A DNA stretch of 64,000 nt from Promethearchaeota archaeon (GTDB taxonomy: Archaea; Asgardarchaeota; Lokiarchaeia; Sigyniarchaeales; SOKP01): contig JAEOTP010000043.1 in the NCBI GenBank assembly GCA_016839765.1, positions 119,655-183,654 of the forward strand, read 5' to 3'. Shown here piece after piece: positions 24,623 to 32,550 of the stretch. Every line of letters starts with the position of its first letter. Within the stretch, counting starts at the first letter, position 1. A program made the translations under genes and the position numbers. Below the pieces are notes generated by a model. That model saw only the letters and a program-made list of their open reading frames with translations, was not told the origin of the DNA and ran no database searches.

Positions 24623-25635
24623 TAATCATCATCTAAATATTCAATTTTAGCTCCACAGTTATTAGGTTTACAAATATATATATGTCCTCCTGTTCCTTTC
24701 AATCGTATTTGAACTTCTTTTAATAAATTATTGGCTTCAGAGTCAGATTCTGTAATTCCTATTACGCTAGGCCCAAAAGACGACATACCATAAGCTTTCA
24801 ATCCATATTCTTCGAAAAAATTCAAAATATCTTTTACAATATTGTGTTGTAGACTTATTTCAATTTTTTTAAAACCTATATTCTGAATTCTTTTTATGCC
24901 TTCCCCAAAACATTCTAAATCCTGTTTTATTATTCCAGGGATAACTTTCATTAAAATTTGATGAGAGACTTCATTTACTTCTTCTTTCGGAATTGGAGCA
25001 TAATTTTGAAATATACTTATCTCCTCATCTCCATATGCTCCTTTTCCTATATTTGGGATAACAAGCACAAATCTCCAATTTTCTGGGATAGAATATCTAA
25101 TAATTGTCAGCGCAGGATCAGCACTTTTTGAGGCTGAAGAAGGTAAAAAAGTTTCTTTTTCTTTTCCCTTTCCAAAATCATGTCCCGCATCTAAAATAAA
25201 GCCTCCTTTATCAAAACCACGCCACCCAATTCCAGATGTTCCCCCTCTTTCTACAATTTTAGTTAATTCTTTTAGCGATATCTGATTAATATTTTTCAAT
25301 CGAGTTATGGCAGTAGCAATTGCTAAAGATAATTGGGTTTTTGAACCTAAACCTACATGACTAGGATAATATCTTTTTAGATGGAAATGAAAATTTTTAT
25401 TACTAATATTAAATAGCTTAAATACTTTTGAGGCTTTCTCATTGATAACCTCTATTGATTCTCGATAATACTTATGGGCTTCTATTTTAAATTCTTTGGC
25501 ATTATTAGTTGCTTCAAAGACGACATTAGGGCGATCTAACATTAGGCCAATTCCCCCATCTACTCTACCAGTGTAACCGTTTTCATCTATCAGTGAAAGG
25601 TGTATCCTACATGGAGCAGTTATTCTAATTTTCAT
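24622..25635 (-). CDS. mptG: Beta-ribofuranosylaminobenzene 5'-phosphate synthase (MptG)
   Basis: Joins 4-aminobenzoate (or 4-hydroxybenzoate) with PRPP, releasing CO2, the committed step of methanopterin's arabinoid side chain. GHMP-kinase-like fold: RITAPCRIHLSLIDENG, RVDGGIGLMLDRP, YYPSHVGLGSKTQLSLAIA (GLGS loop), and VERGGTSGIGWRGFDKGGFI. Length 337 aa is usual. It heads a two-gene operon with mptD. Together with mptA and the DHPS-like gene it shows that this organism makes a methanopterin-type C1 carrier. Confidence 0.93.
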   Translation of the reverse strand: MKIRITAPCRIHLSLIDENGYTGRVDGGIGLMLDRPNVVFEATNNAKEFKIEAHKYYRESIEVINEKASKVFKLFNISNKNFHFHLKRYYPSHVGLGSKTQLSLAIATAITRLKNINQISLKELTKIVERGGTSGIGWRGFDKGGFILDAGHDFGKGKEKETFLPSSASKSADPALTIIRYSIPENWRFVLVIPNIGKGAYGDEEISIFQNYAPIPKEEVNEVSHQILMKVIPGIIKQDLECFGEGIKRIQNIGFKKIEISLQHNIVKDILNFFEEYGLKAYGMSSFGPSVIGITESDSEANNLLKEVQIRLKGTGGHIYICKPNNCGAKIEYLDDD

Positions 25636-25717
25636 GATTAATTATTTAAAATTTAGAACTATGAATTAGAATTTTCAAAAAAATATAAATATAGCATAAT
25701 GATTAAGATTCAGATAA

Positions 25718-25870
25718 GATTTATTTATCCTTAGAAAAAGGAAATTAGCAGACCAAACAATTAAGGAACAAGCTCTTTCTATTGGAGTAGAAAGTTTTAA
25801 AGAGAAACCCTTTACCCTAAAAAGATTATTTAATAATATTGAAAAAGTAATCAATACAATTAATGTTTAA
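25718..25870 (+). pseudogene. Remnant of a response-regulator receiver domain
   Basis: An open stretch of about 50 codons without a good start (it follows a stop at 25715-25717) encodes LFILRKRK.., then KEQALSIGVESFKEKPFTLK, then LFNNIEKVINTINV. ALSIGVESFKEKPF matches the end of CheY-like receiver domains (A..G...F..KPF), including the conserved Lys-Pro pair. The N-terminal two thirds with the phosphorylated Asp is missing. It lies in the 304-bp gap between mptG and the AIR-synthase-like gene; the rest of the gap holds only promoter-like AT DNA. A decayed gene is the simplest reading. Confidence 0.5.
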
Positions 25871-25939
25871 TGTATCTTTTCATAATATTGTTATTTTATG
25901 TATTTTTTTTTATTGAACTAATTTCTTAATAGAATATAT

Positions 25940-27343
25940 TTGAATGTGAGAAAATTGAGTGATTTAGAAGGTTTAACTCGGAATTTGTTAAAAAAGGGAA
26001 ATACTGATGAAGAGATTATTGAAAGATTGATCCAAGAATATATTGATTTTAAAATTATAGATGAGGATTTAGCTTCTAAATATGCAAAAGCAATTTTAGA
26101 AGAATGCAAAAAAAGCGATCTGAACTCTGTAGGTGATCCTTTTATAAAGGAATTATTGGAAATTAACATTTCTAATGTATCTGTGGGCAAACAGGGTGTT
26201 GGTTGTCGTGGTGCAGGGGATTTTTTTGTTCATAAATTAATAGCAGAGTTATCAGAAACCGAATATAAAGCATTTTTATCTCCAACTTCTTTAGATGATG
26301 CTGGTGCTGTTCGATTAAGTGACATTAAAGGATTTAGAAATGATTTATCTGATAAAGGGGATTTAATAATTGTTTCGAAAATGGAAGGAATACACTCACG
26401 CCTGAGTGATTTTCCTTTTATATGTGGTTTTCATGTAACTCGTGCTGCATTAAGAGATTTGTATGTGAAAGGAGCAAAACCAATTTCAATAATGATAGAC
26501 GCTCACTTAGGAGATGATGCTGATGTGAGTAAATTATTTGATTTTATGGCGGGAGTTTCTGCTGTCTCAGAATTAACGAAAGTACCCATAACAGCAGGAT
26601 CCACATTAAGAATAGGTGGAGATATGGTTATAGGGGATCGTTTTGTTGGTGGAATTGGGGCTGTGGGATTAACTAAAAGAATTTTAGCTAGGAGAAATAT
26701 AAAACCAGGAGATAGAATACTGATGACAGAAGGAGCAGGTGGAGGTACAATTACGACAACAGCTATTTACTCTGGAAATCATGAGGTTGTGAAAGAAACG
26801 CTAAATATTAAATTTTTAGAGGCTTGTGAATTTATTCTTGATTCTGAGCATGTTAAGGATATTCGTTCTATGTGTGATGTGACTAATGGAGGGTTAAGAG
26901 GAGATCTATATGAAATAAATTATGAAGCTAGATGCGGTGTTGTAGTATACGAAGATATAATCAAAAGATTAGTTAATTCTCACGTTCTGGATATGTTAAA
27001 TAAAGTAGGAGTAGATTATTTAGGAGTTTCTTTAGATGCTCTTCTAATTTATTGTCATGAAGATGCTAGTGAACTAATTATTTCTGATTTTAAAAAACGT
27101 AATATTCAATGTGCAGAAATTGGATATGTGGATAACTCAAATCAAGTTAATATTGTATATGAAAATAACATAAAGGAGGAAATTTTGCCAAGATTTCGTG
27201 AATCTGCTTATACTAAAATAAAACAAGAAATTGGAGAAGATTCTCCCAAACATAAAGAAGAGATGGAAAATCAGATCGAGGAGGCTGCATTGAAAGCCTT
27301 GGAAAAACGTAAAAAAATTATTGAATATATAAAAAAGATTTAA
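25940..27343 (+). CDS. AIR synthase-related (PurM/HypE-like) protein
   Basis: A 467-residue PurM-superfamily protein of the archaeal type often labelled HypE-like. After an N-terminal helical region (LEGLTRNLLKKGNTDEEI) come VGCRGAGDFFVHKL, SLDDAGAVRL, FHVTRAALRDLYVKGAKP, AGSTLRIGGDMVIGDRFVGG and MTEGAGGGTITTTAIYSGN, then MCDVTNGGLRGDLYEI. These are the nucleotide-binding loops of the AIR synthase fold. The C-terminal 30 residues are a charged helix. Substrate unknown; selenophosphate or thiocarbamoyl-type chemistry is possible only by fold. Start is TTG at 25940, with GTG at 25946 as alternative. Convergent with larE. Confidence 0.75.
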   Translation: MNVRKLSDLEGLTRNLLKKGNTDEEIIERLIQEYIDFKIIDEDLASKYAKAILEECKKSDLNSVGDPFIKELLEINISNVSVGKQGVGCRGAGDFFVHKLIAELSETEYKAFLSPTSLDDAGAVRLSDIKGFRNDLSDKGDLIIVSKMEGIHSRLSDFPFICGFHVTRAALRDLYVKGAKPISIMIDAHLGDDADVSKLFDFMAGVSAVSELTKVPITAGSTLRIGGDMVIGDRFVGGIGAVGLTKRILARRNIKPGDRILMTEGAGGGTITTTAIYSGNHEVVKETLNIKFLEACEFILDSEHVKDIRSMCDVTNGGLRGDLYEINYEARCGVVVYEDIIKRLVNSHVLDMLNKVGVDYLGVSLDALLIYCHEDASELIISDFKKRNIQCAEIGYVDNSNQVNIVYENNIKEEILPRFRESAYTKIKQEIGEDSPKHKEEMENQIEEAALKALEKRKKIIEYIKKI

Positions 27344-27344
27344 C

Positions 27345-28175
27345 TTATTTATCTTCTAAATTTAGAATTTCATTCAAGGAACCTGACCTATATCCTTCCA
27401 AATCAATTGTAATATAATAAAAACCAAGCTTTTTAAATTTATTTGTGATTCTTTTAAAATTTTCATTATTTAATATAGTTGGTATATCTTTAGATAATAC
27501 TTCTATTCGAGCTAATTTTTCATCATGCAATCTAACTCGTAACTGCTTTAAATTAAATGTTTTTTTCAAGAATTTTTCTCCTTCTCTTATCATCTCTAAC
27601 TTTTCTTCATCAATAATTTGGTTATAGGGAATACGTGAAGAGAAACATGCCATTGAAGGTTTAGATTGCACTTCTAAATTGTAAAACTTTGATATTTCTC
27701 TGATTTCTTCCTTATTTATATTAAAATCAATATATGGGGTACAAATATTTAATTCTTGTAATGCTTGCATTCCTGGTCTATAATCTGACAGATCGTCAAT
27801 ATTTGAGCCATCTAGAATTATATCAAAATTTTTAGATTCTTTGATTTTAATAATGTCATTATATAAACCTGTTTTACAAATATAACATCTATTTTTGGGA
27901 TTATTTTTAAAAGTTCCATCAATTAAGGGGTCACGGTTAATAATAAGATGATTGATATTATAACTATTTGCAAATCTTTTTGCTTCTTCAATTTCTTCAT
28001 CAGGATAAAGAAGAGATTTTTCCGTGATAAGGAGTGTTTCTTTAGCATATTTCTCTGAAAGAAATGCTAAAAGGGAACTATCTACACCTCCTGAAAAAGC
28101 AACTATTACTTTTTTTCCTTCTAAAAAAGAAATTATACTCTTTAACTTTTTTTCCAACTTATTAGGTAAGTCCAA
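27345..28175 (-). CDS. larE: ATP-dependent sacrificial sulfur transferase LarE
   Basis: PP-loop enzyme that adenylates a pyridinium carboxylate and donates sulfur from its own cysteine in nickel-pincer nucleotide synthesis. The PP-loop SGGVDSS is at 28-34, NRCYICK (Cys97, Cys100) next, then DGSNIDDLSDYRPGMQA. The sacrificial cysteine is Cys177 in MACFSSRIPYN, the position used in Lactiplantibacillus LarE (Cys176). Its presence argues for the single-turnover type rather than the [4Fe-4S] type. No larB or larC is in the window. The client could be a lactate-racemase-like enzyme elsewhere. Confidence 0.92.
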   Translation of the reverse strand: MDLPNKLEKKLKSIISFLEGKKVIVAFSGGVDSSLLAFLSEKYAKETLLITEKSLLYPDEEIEEAKRFANSYNINHLIINRDPLIDGTFKNNPKNRCYICKTGLYNDIIKIKESKNFDIILDGSNIDDLSDYRPGMQALQELNICTPYIDFNINKEEIREISKFYNLEVQSKPSMACFSSRIPYNQIIDEEKLEMIREGEKFLKKTFNLKQLRVRLHDEKLARIEVLSKDIPTILNNENFKRITNKFKKLGFYYITIDLEGYRSGSLNEILNLEDK

Positions 28176-28343
28176 AGTTTTTCATAAATTATTTACATTA
28201 ATATCTAATAATGAAAATTATTGATCTATACTTATAAAAAAAGAAAAAAAGCATTAATACTCTAGCTCAAAATCCAAAGAATAAGATCATTATTCAGAAT
28301 CACTTTAACAAACTTTATATCTATTAGAACAATAAAAAATCTT

Positions 28344-28475
28344 ATGGAAAAAAAGAATATAATTATTATTAGTGTTGTTGCTTCTATAGTAGTAATCGTT
28401 GCTATAATTTTAATTCTTCTCTTTACTGTAGGTGGTCTTGGCGGCGGCGGGGGCGGCGGCACTATTTTTGGATAA
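28344..28475 (+). CDS. 43-residue single-TM protein with polyglycine tail
   Basis: ATG at 28344 opens a 43-codon frame: a short basic start (MEKKN), one strongly hydrophobic helix (about residues 6-28), then VGGLGGGGGGGTIFG. The glycine codons form a G/C-rich run (about 28426-28461) that stands out sharply in this AT-rich DNA. Topology suggests a small membrane or secreted-tail protein. I do not recognise a family. It could be a spurious frame, but hydrophobic profile and frame-specific Gly run favour a real gene. Confidence 0.5.
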   Translation: MEKKNIIIISVVASIVVIVAIILILLFTVGGLGGGGGGGTIFG

Positions 28476-28640
28476 TGCTTAGTGAATAATAGTAAAGAAT
28501 TTTAATATTCGAGGAATTTATATGCCTACTAACGGATATATGATTAGTTCAATTTAGGAATTAATTCACATAGAGTAATCATTTTAATTTTAAATAATTC
28601 AATCAAGGTTCTCATTTAATTTTTAAAGCAAAGATTTAAA

Positions 28641-28663
28641 TATAGTATTTTTTTTATACTATA
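28641..28663. promoter_or_regulatory. Inverted repeat upstream of padR, first copy
   Basis: Perfect 8-bp arms TATAGTAT (28641-28648) and ATACTATA (28656-28663) with a 7-bp T-rich spacer, about 70-90 bp before the PadR start. PadR regulators often bind palindromes in their own promoter, so autoregulation is likely. Confidence 0.5.
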
Positions 28664-28674
28664 TAATACATAGT

Positions 28675-28695
28675 ATTGAATAAACACTATTCAAT
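28675..28695. promoter_or_regulatory. Inverted repeat upstream of padR, second copy
   Basis: Perfect 7-bp arms ATTGAAT (28675-28681) and ATTCAAT (28689-28695), again with a 7-bp spacer, about 38-58 bp before the PadR ATG. Equal spacing with the preceding repeat suggests two sites for a dimer, or a site overlapping the transcription start. Confidence 0.45.
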
Positions 28696-28732
28696 CAAAA
28701 ATTAAAAGAACTAATCAAAGAAGGATGTAAAA

Positions 28733-29251
28733 ATGATAAAACGTGTTAAAGGTTTTGATCCTGAATTTTTTGATTATGCGTCGAAATTTGAATCTGAAAT
28801 AAATAGAGGGATTTCAACCCTTTGCATTTTATCTATTATCAATCGGTATGGCAATGAAGGTGTACATGGGTATCAGATATCAAAAGACTTGCAGGAACAA
28901 ACGAGAGAAATATTAATAATTGAAGAGGGAACATTATATCCAATCTTAAGAAAATTAGAAGACGACGGTATAATAAAGGCTGAAAGGGAAAAAGTTGGGA
29001 GGAAACGGAAATTTTATTTTATGACAGAAAATGGAATAAAAGTATATAATTACTTATCAGGGTTTTTCTCTAAACTTACTGAAGCAATTGCACCTTTATT
29101 TGATGTAAATGTAAATTTAAAACTCGAAAAATATTTATATTGTCCAATGTGTGCAAATAAGATTGATTTAACTAGTGTAGAAGTCAATTTTTGTGATGTA
29201 TGTGGGCATAATATTAGTAAAGAATTAAAAGACCGAGGTTTTGAGAAATGA
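28733..29251 (+). CDS. PadR-family transcriptional regulator with C-terminal zinc ribbon
   Basis: 172 residues. The PadR winged helix occupies about 25-115: LCILSIINRYGNEGVHGYQI, EEGTLYPILRKLEDDGIIKA, then the wing GRKRKFYFMTENG. An amphipathic dimerisation helix follows. The C-terminal 40 residues carry CPMCANKI and CDVCGHNI, a zinc ribbon not found in the minimal family. The stop overlaps the start of the HAAS membrane gene by 4 bp (ATGA). A PadR regulator followed by a HAAS-domain membrane protein is a pairing well known in Firmicutes, where the regulator controls the membrane partner. Confidence 0.88.
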   Translation: MIKRVKGFDPEFFDYASKFESEINRGISTLCILSIINRYGNEGVHGYQISKDLQEQTREILIIEEGTLYPILRKLEDDGIIKAEREKVGRKRKFYFMTENGIKVYNYLSGFFSKLTEAIAPLFDVNVNLKLEKYLYCPMCANKIDLTSVEVNFCDVCGHNISKELKDRGFEK

Positions 29252-30237
29252 GTGAAAAAAATATGGATGATTTAGTGGGAGCCTATATTAAAGAAGTCAA
29301 GAAGGTCCTTCCAGAATGGTTAAAAAACAAAAAAGAACATAAAGAAATCTTAGCTGATCTTGAGGAACATATCTGGGAAAAAGCGAATGAGTTATCAGAT
29401 ACAGGGCAGGCTACAGAAGATTCTGTCCAAATGGCTATAGCTCATATGGGGACTCCAAAGAGTATAGCAAAAGAATATAAACGAAGAGGCACACCAAAAG
29501 TATATATTACGAAGGAAATGTGGCCACTTTACCTCAGGGTATTGACTATTGTATTTGCTGTTATAATCATAGTGAATATTATTGGTTTAATAATGAACAT
29601 TGTTTCTGGTACAACTGATTTGGGAGAATTAATAGGTGGTTTATTCTCAAGTATTCAAAGTGGATTATTTATTTCATTTGCAATCATTTCGATTATTTTT
29701 GTAGGGTTATCGATGGAGGGTTATTTCCCTGAAGATTTTAAGTCTAAAAAGCGGGCTGAAAAGGAACAAATCAGAGTTGAGGCGGGATTACCACCAAAAC
29801 CATTCATAAAACCCGTAGGTGAAATTATTGGTGGAGGGATCGGATTAGTTATTGGTATTTTATTTGTATTTCAGCCATTTCCTACCTACTTGTTTGAAGT
29901 TGAATTTCTTTTACTACTGCGTTTTTTTGGGATTTTTATGATTACCAGTGGCTCTCTAGATATAACGAGAGGCATTCTAGGAAATACTCAACCAAGTACC
30001 CATCAAGTAATACATATAATTAAAATAGGACTGAAATTAGGAATTATACCATTTTTGATTATCTTGATGAATCGTCCTGATATCTTTCCATGGTTTTCAG
30101 AACCATGGGTTCATATAGGAATTCCACCCGAATTTCTGGAACCTTATAGGATTGGTATGATCGCATTGATTGTATTCGTTACATTATTAAATCTCGATGA
30201 TATCTATAAAATTTGGAAAATTCAAAAATATAAATAA
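29248..30237 (+). CDS. HAAS-type membrane protein, partner of PadR
   Basis: 329 residues. The N-terminal 85 residues form a helical HAAS/DUF1700-like domain (VGAYIKEVKKVLPEWLKNKK, ILADLEEHIWEKA, VQMAIAHMGTPKSIAKEYK). About six membrane helices follow, two at roughly 92-155 and four after the loop at 160-190. It is paralogous to the protein at 31066-32358; the shared block is RRGTPKVYITKE versus KRGTPKLYITEE. In bacteria such proteins tie PadR regulation to membrane stress; here the role is open. Confidence 0.72.
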   Translation: MSEKNMDDLVGAYIKEVKKVLPEWLKNKKEHKEILADLEEHIWEKANELSDTGQATEDSVQMAIAHMGTPKSIAKEYKRRGTPKVYITKEMWPLYLRVLTIVFAVIIIVNIIGLIMNIVSGTTDLGELIGGLFSSIQSGLFISFAIISIIFVGLSMEGYFPEDFKSKKRAEKEQIRVEAGLPPKPFIKPVGEIIGGGIGLVIGILFVFQPFPTYLFEVEFLLLLRFFGIFMITSGSLDITRGILGNTQPSTHQVIHIIKIGLKLGIIPFLIILMNRPDIFPWFSEPWVHIGIPPEFLEPYRIGMIALIVFVTLLNLDDIYKIWKIQKYK

Positions 30238-30255
30238 ATCAATTTTTTTCTTTTT

Positions 30256-30993
30256 TTATTTTTCTATTTCTTTAATTTGATTTAGCATTATTAGGAGGCA
30301 TGGAATTGCCCAAACTAATGTGGCAAATAACATTATCCACTCGAGAAAAAATCTCGTGACTGAAGGTGGCGGACATAAATATAAAATCCCAGCTGTAATT
30401 GGACCTAATACCATATATATTCCTAAAAATCTAGGAATTCTTGTTTGATTGAGAAAAATGACAATACCAGAAAATAAAGCTCCAAAAATTAAACCCGTAA
30501 AAAGAGTAATTGAGAAAATCAAATGTAATTCTAATATTGTCGGGTGATCTACACTAAATACCCCAACACCAAAGAAACTTATTGAAGAAAGGATTAGAAA
30601 AAATAGACTGATATTGGTTAACCTTTTTATAGTTGAAAATGATACTTTCTTTGAAATCATATTATTTGGATTTAAATTGCTTTTTGTATGATTTATTAAA
30701 GTTCGTTTGATAAAGTAAGAATATATTGGAACTTGAAGAACTGCGGTTATCATGAAAGTAATATCTAATATGAATGGAGCAGGAGTATATCTAAATGATC
30801 CCAAATCACTTATGAAATTATCCCAAATATTATAGCCTCTTGGACCAAAATTAAAAGCAATTACTGTAGCAATAAGTAATCCTAATAAAAAAATGAATAA
30901 TGAACTTATTATACAAAATTTTACAGCTTTTTCATTTATAAATTTGTTATAAATCTTTTTAAATTTAATCATAGTCCGATTTAATTGACTCAT
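30256..30993 (-). CDS. DUF998 family membrane protein
   Basis: 245 residues with about six membrane helices. The loop after helix 1 (FGPRGYNIWDNFISDLGSF) matches the DUF998 pattern of an N-x-x-S-D-L-G motif. Later segments FFGVGVFSVDHPTILELHLI and LGIYMVLGPITAGILY are also typical. The motif recurs in frataxin-independent membrane families of unknown activity. It lies between the two HAAS proteins and converges with the first. Confidence 0.7.
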   Translation of the reverse strand: MSQLNRTMIKFKKIYNKFINEKAVKFCIISSLFIFLLGLLIATVIAFNFGPRGYNIWDNFISDLGSFRYTPAPFILDITFMITAVLQVPIYSYFIKRTLINHTKSNLNPNNMISKKVSFSTIKRLTNISLFFLILSSISFFGVGVFSVDHPTILELHLIFSITLFTGLIFGALFSGIVIFLNQTRIPRFLGIYMVLGPITAGILYLCPPPSVTRFFLEWIMLFATLVWAIPCLLIMLNQIKEIEK

Positions 30994-31065
30994 TTACTAT
31001 TATAATTAATTTTAGGCTTTAAAATTGACTAAAAACTAAAATTAAAAAAAAAGAAAAGAAATATT

Positions 31066-32358
31066 TTAATATTCTTTTTTCAAATTCTGAAATTTATAAA
31101 TTTTATAGAAATTGCTAACCATTCCTATGATAATTCCTACTACTATTGCAATTATTACCCAGAAGTAAATAATATATGCTAAATTACTAGAGTCTAATGG
31201 TATGATTGGAACGGTACCACCTGAGAATAAAGAAATTGGAAAAATATGGGGTTTATCTATCAAGAAAAGAAACAAAGGAATATATCCCGCATTATAAATT
31301 GTTAATATTCCTAAAGTTATTTGTTGCCCGGTATAATTTCCAACTCCAGCAGCTAATCTAACAAGATTAAATAAACCACTTATAAAAATCAAAAGTCCAA
31401 ATAATTTAAGCCAATCAAGAAATTCTATATGAAATAAAACAATTTCAGCAAAGGGTTGTATTATTAAGAATAATCCGAAGATTATTCCACCAGCAGCACC
31501 AAAAATCAGTTGTCCTACTGTAACTGGTTGCTTTTTTTTTAATTCTCTTTTTGCTTTGGCAATTTCTTTTTTTTCTTCTCTTCGGCGTTTTGCTTTTTCT
31601 AATCTCTCTTCTCTACGTATTTTTGACTCTAATAACCTTTGTTCTCTGCGTAATTCTGCAGCTGCTAATCTTTCTTGCCTCAAAGCTTCAATTTCAGTTA
31701 ATTTATGTTCTGTTCTAGCTCGAGATTCAGCAATTATAACTTTAGCTCTTTCTCTGGATTGTTCAAGACTTTCTTTAGTATACTCTTTAGTTTCTTGTAA
31801 TTCCCGTTCTGAGAGATGAAATGGAAAAACTAAAGCAAGCCTAGATGGTATAACTCCAAAATCTTCAGGAAGAAACCCCTGCATAGAAAAAAATACAAAA
31901 ACTATAGTTATTACGACTGCTGTGATTAAACAACCAATCCAAATACCAGTAAACATACCTCCTAAGGTTTCCAACCACATCCCGGGTTGGAAGATAAACT
32001 TAAAAATGGCAATTATTATATTTATAATAAGCACTACAGCAAAAAAGAAGAACATTGTTCTTAAATAGAATTCAAAAAGTTCTTCAGTTATATATAGTTT
32101 TGGAGTACCACGTTTTTTGTAAATCCTAGCAATACTCTCAGGAGAGCCAATTTGTATTAATGCTTGTTGAATATCTGCCGCAGTTGGGTCTTCACCACCA
32201 GCAATATTTATTGCTTCATTTAAAATTTGATTATTTAGATCATCTAATATCAGTCTGACTTCTTCTTTTTTTGGTTTTAACCATTCTGGTAATTTCTTTC
32301 TTACTTGTTCAAGATAATTATTAATCATTTCATTTTCCGAATAACTCATATTTATCAA
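31066..32358 (-). CDS. HAAS-type membrane protein with basic coiled-coil insert
   Basis: 430 residues, paralogue of the PadR-linked membrane protein. HAAS-like N-terminal domain (YLEQVRKKLPEWLKPKKEEV, then ALIQIGSPESIARIYKKRGT), two membrane helices (about 100-170), then an inserted charged helix of about 90 residues (200-290) rich in E, R and K (for example LRREQRLLESKIRREERLEK). Four more membrane helices follow. The insert is absent from the paralogue and looks like a cytoplasmic coiled coil, perhaps for oligomerisation or contact with nucleic acid or lipid. No PadR gene is directly attached. Confidence 0.7.
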   Translation of the reverse strand: MINMSYSENEMINNYLEQVRKKLPEWLKPKKEEVRLILDDLNNQILNEAINIAGGEDPTAADIQQALIQIGSPESIARIYKKRGTPKLYITEELFEFYLRTMFFFFAVVLIINIIIAIFKFIFQPGMWLETLGGMFTGIWIGCLITAVVITIVFVFFSMQGFLPEDFGVIPSRLALVFPFHLSERELQETKEYTKESLEQSRERAKVIIAESRARTEHKLTEIEALRQERLAAAELRREQRLLESKIRREERLEKAKRRREEKKEIAKAKRELKKKQPVTVGQLIFGAAGGIIFGLFLIIQPFAEIVLFHIEFLDWLKLFGLLIFISGLFNLVRLAAGVGNYTGQQITLGILTIYNAGYIPLFLFLIDKPHIFPISLFSGGTVPIIPLDSSNLAYIIYFWVIIAIVVGIIIGMVSNFYKIYKFQNLKKEY

Positions 32359-32550
32359 CTTTAAAATTAATTTTTCCTTAAGGAAATGAGTTTCCCTTTA
32401 TAATAAAAAATAATTCAAATAGTTTATTAAAAAAATTGGAGACCAATTTTCGATATTATCTTTAATTGGAAGTATGGTATTTATAAAAATCCAAAATATA
32501 ATATATGATAATAAAAAAGCATTTTTTCTTAAGATTTGACTAAAAACCCA

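Noticed and set aside
25636..25717. Promoter or RNA gene before the receiver fragment
   Set aside because: Only AT-rich DNA with no hairpin or motif that I can support.
28426..28461. GC-rich island as foreign insertion
   Set aside because: The run is short, in frame and explained by glycine codons of the small TM protein.
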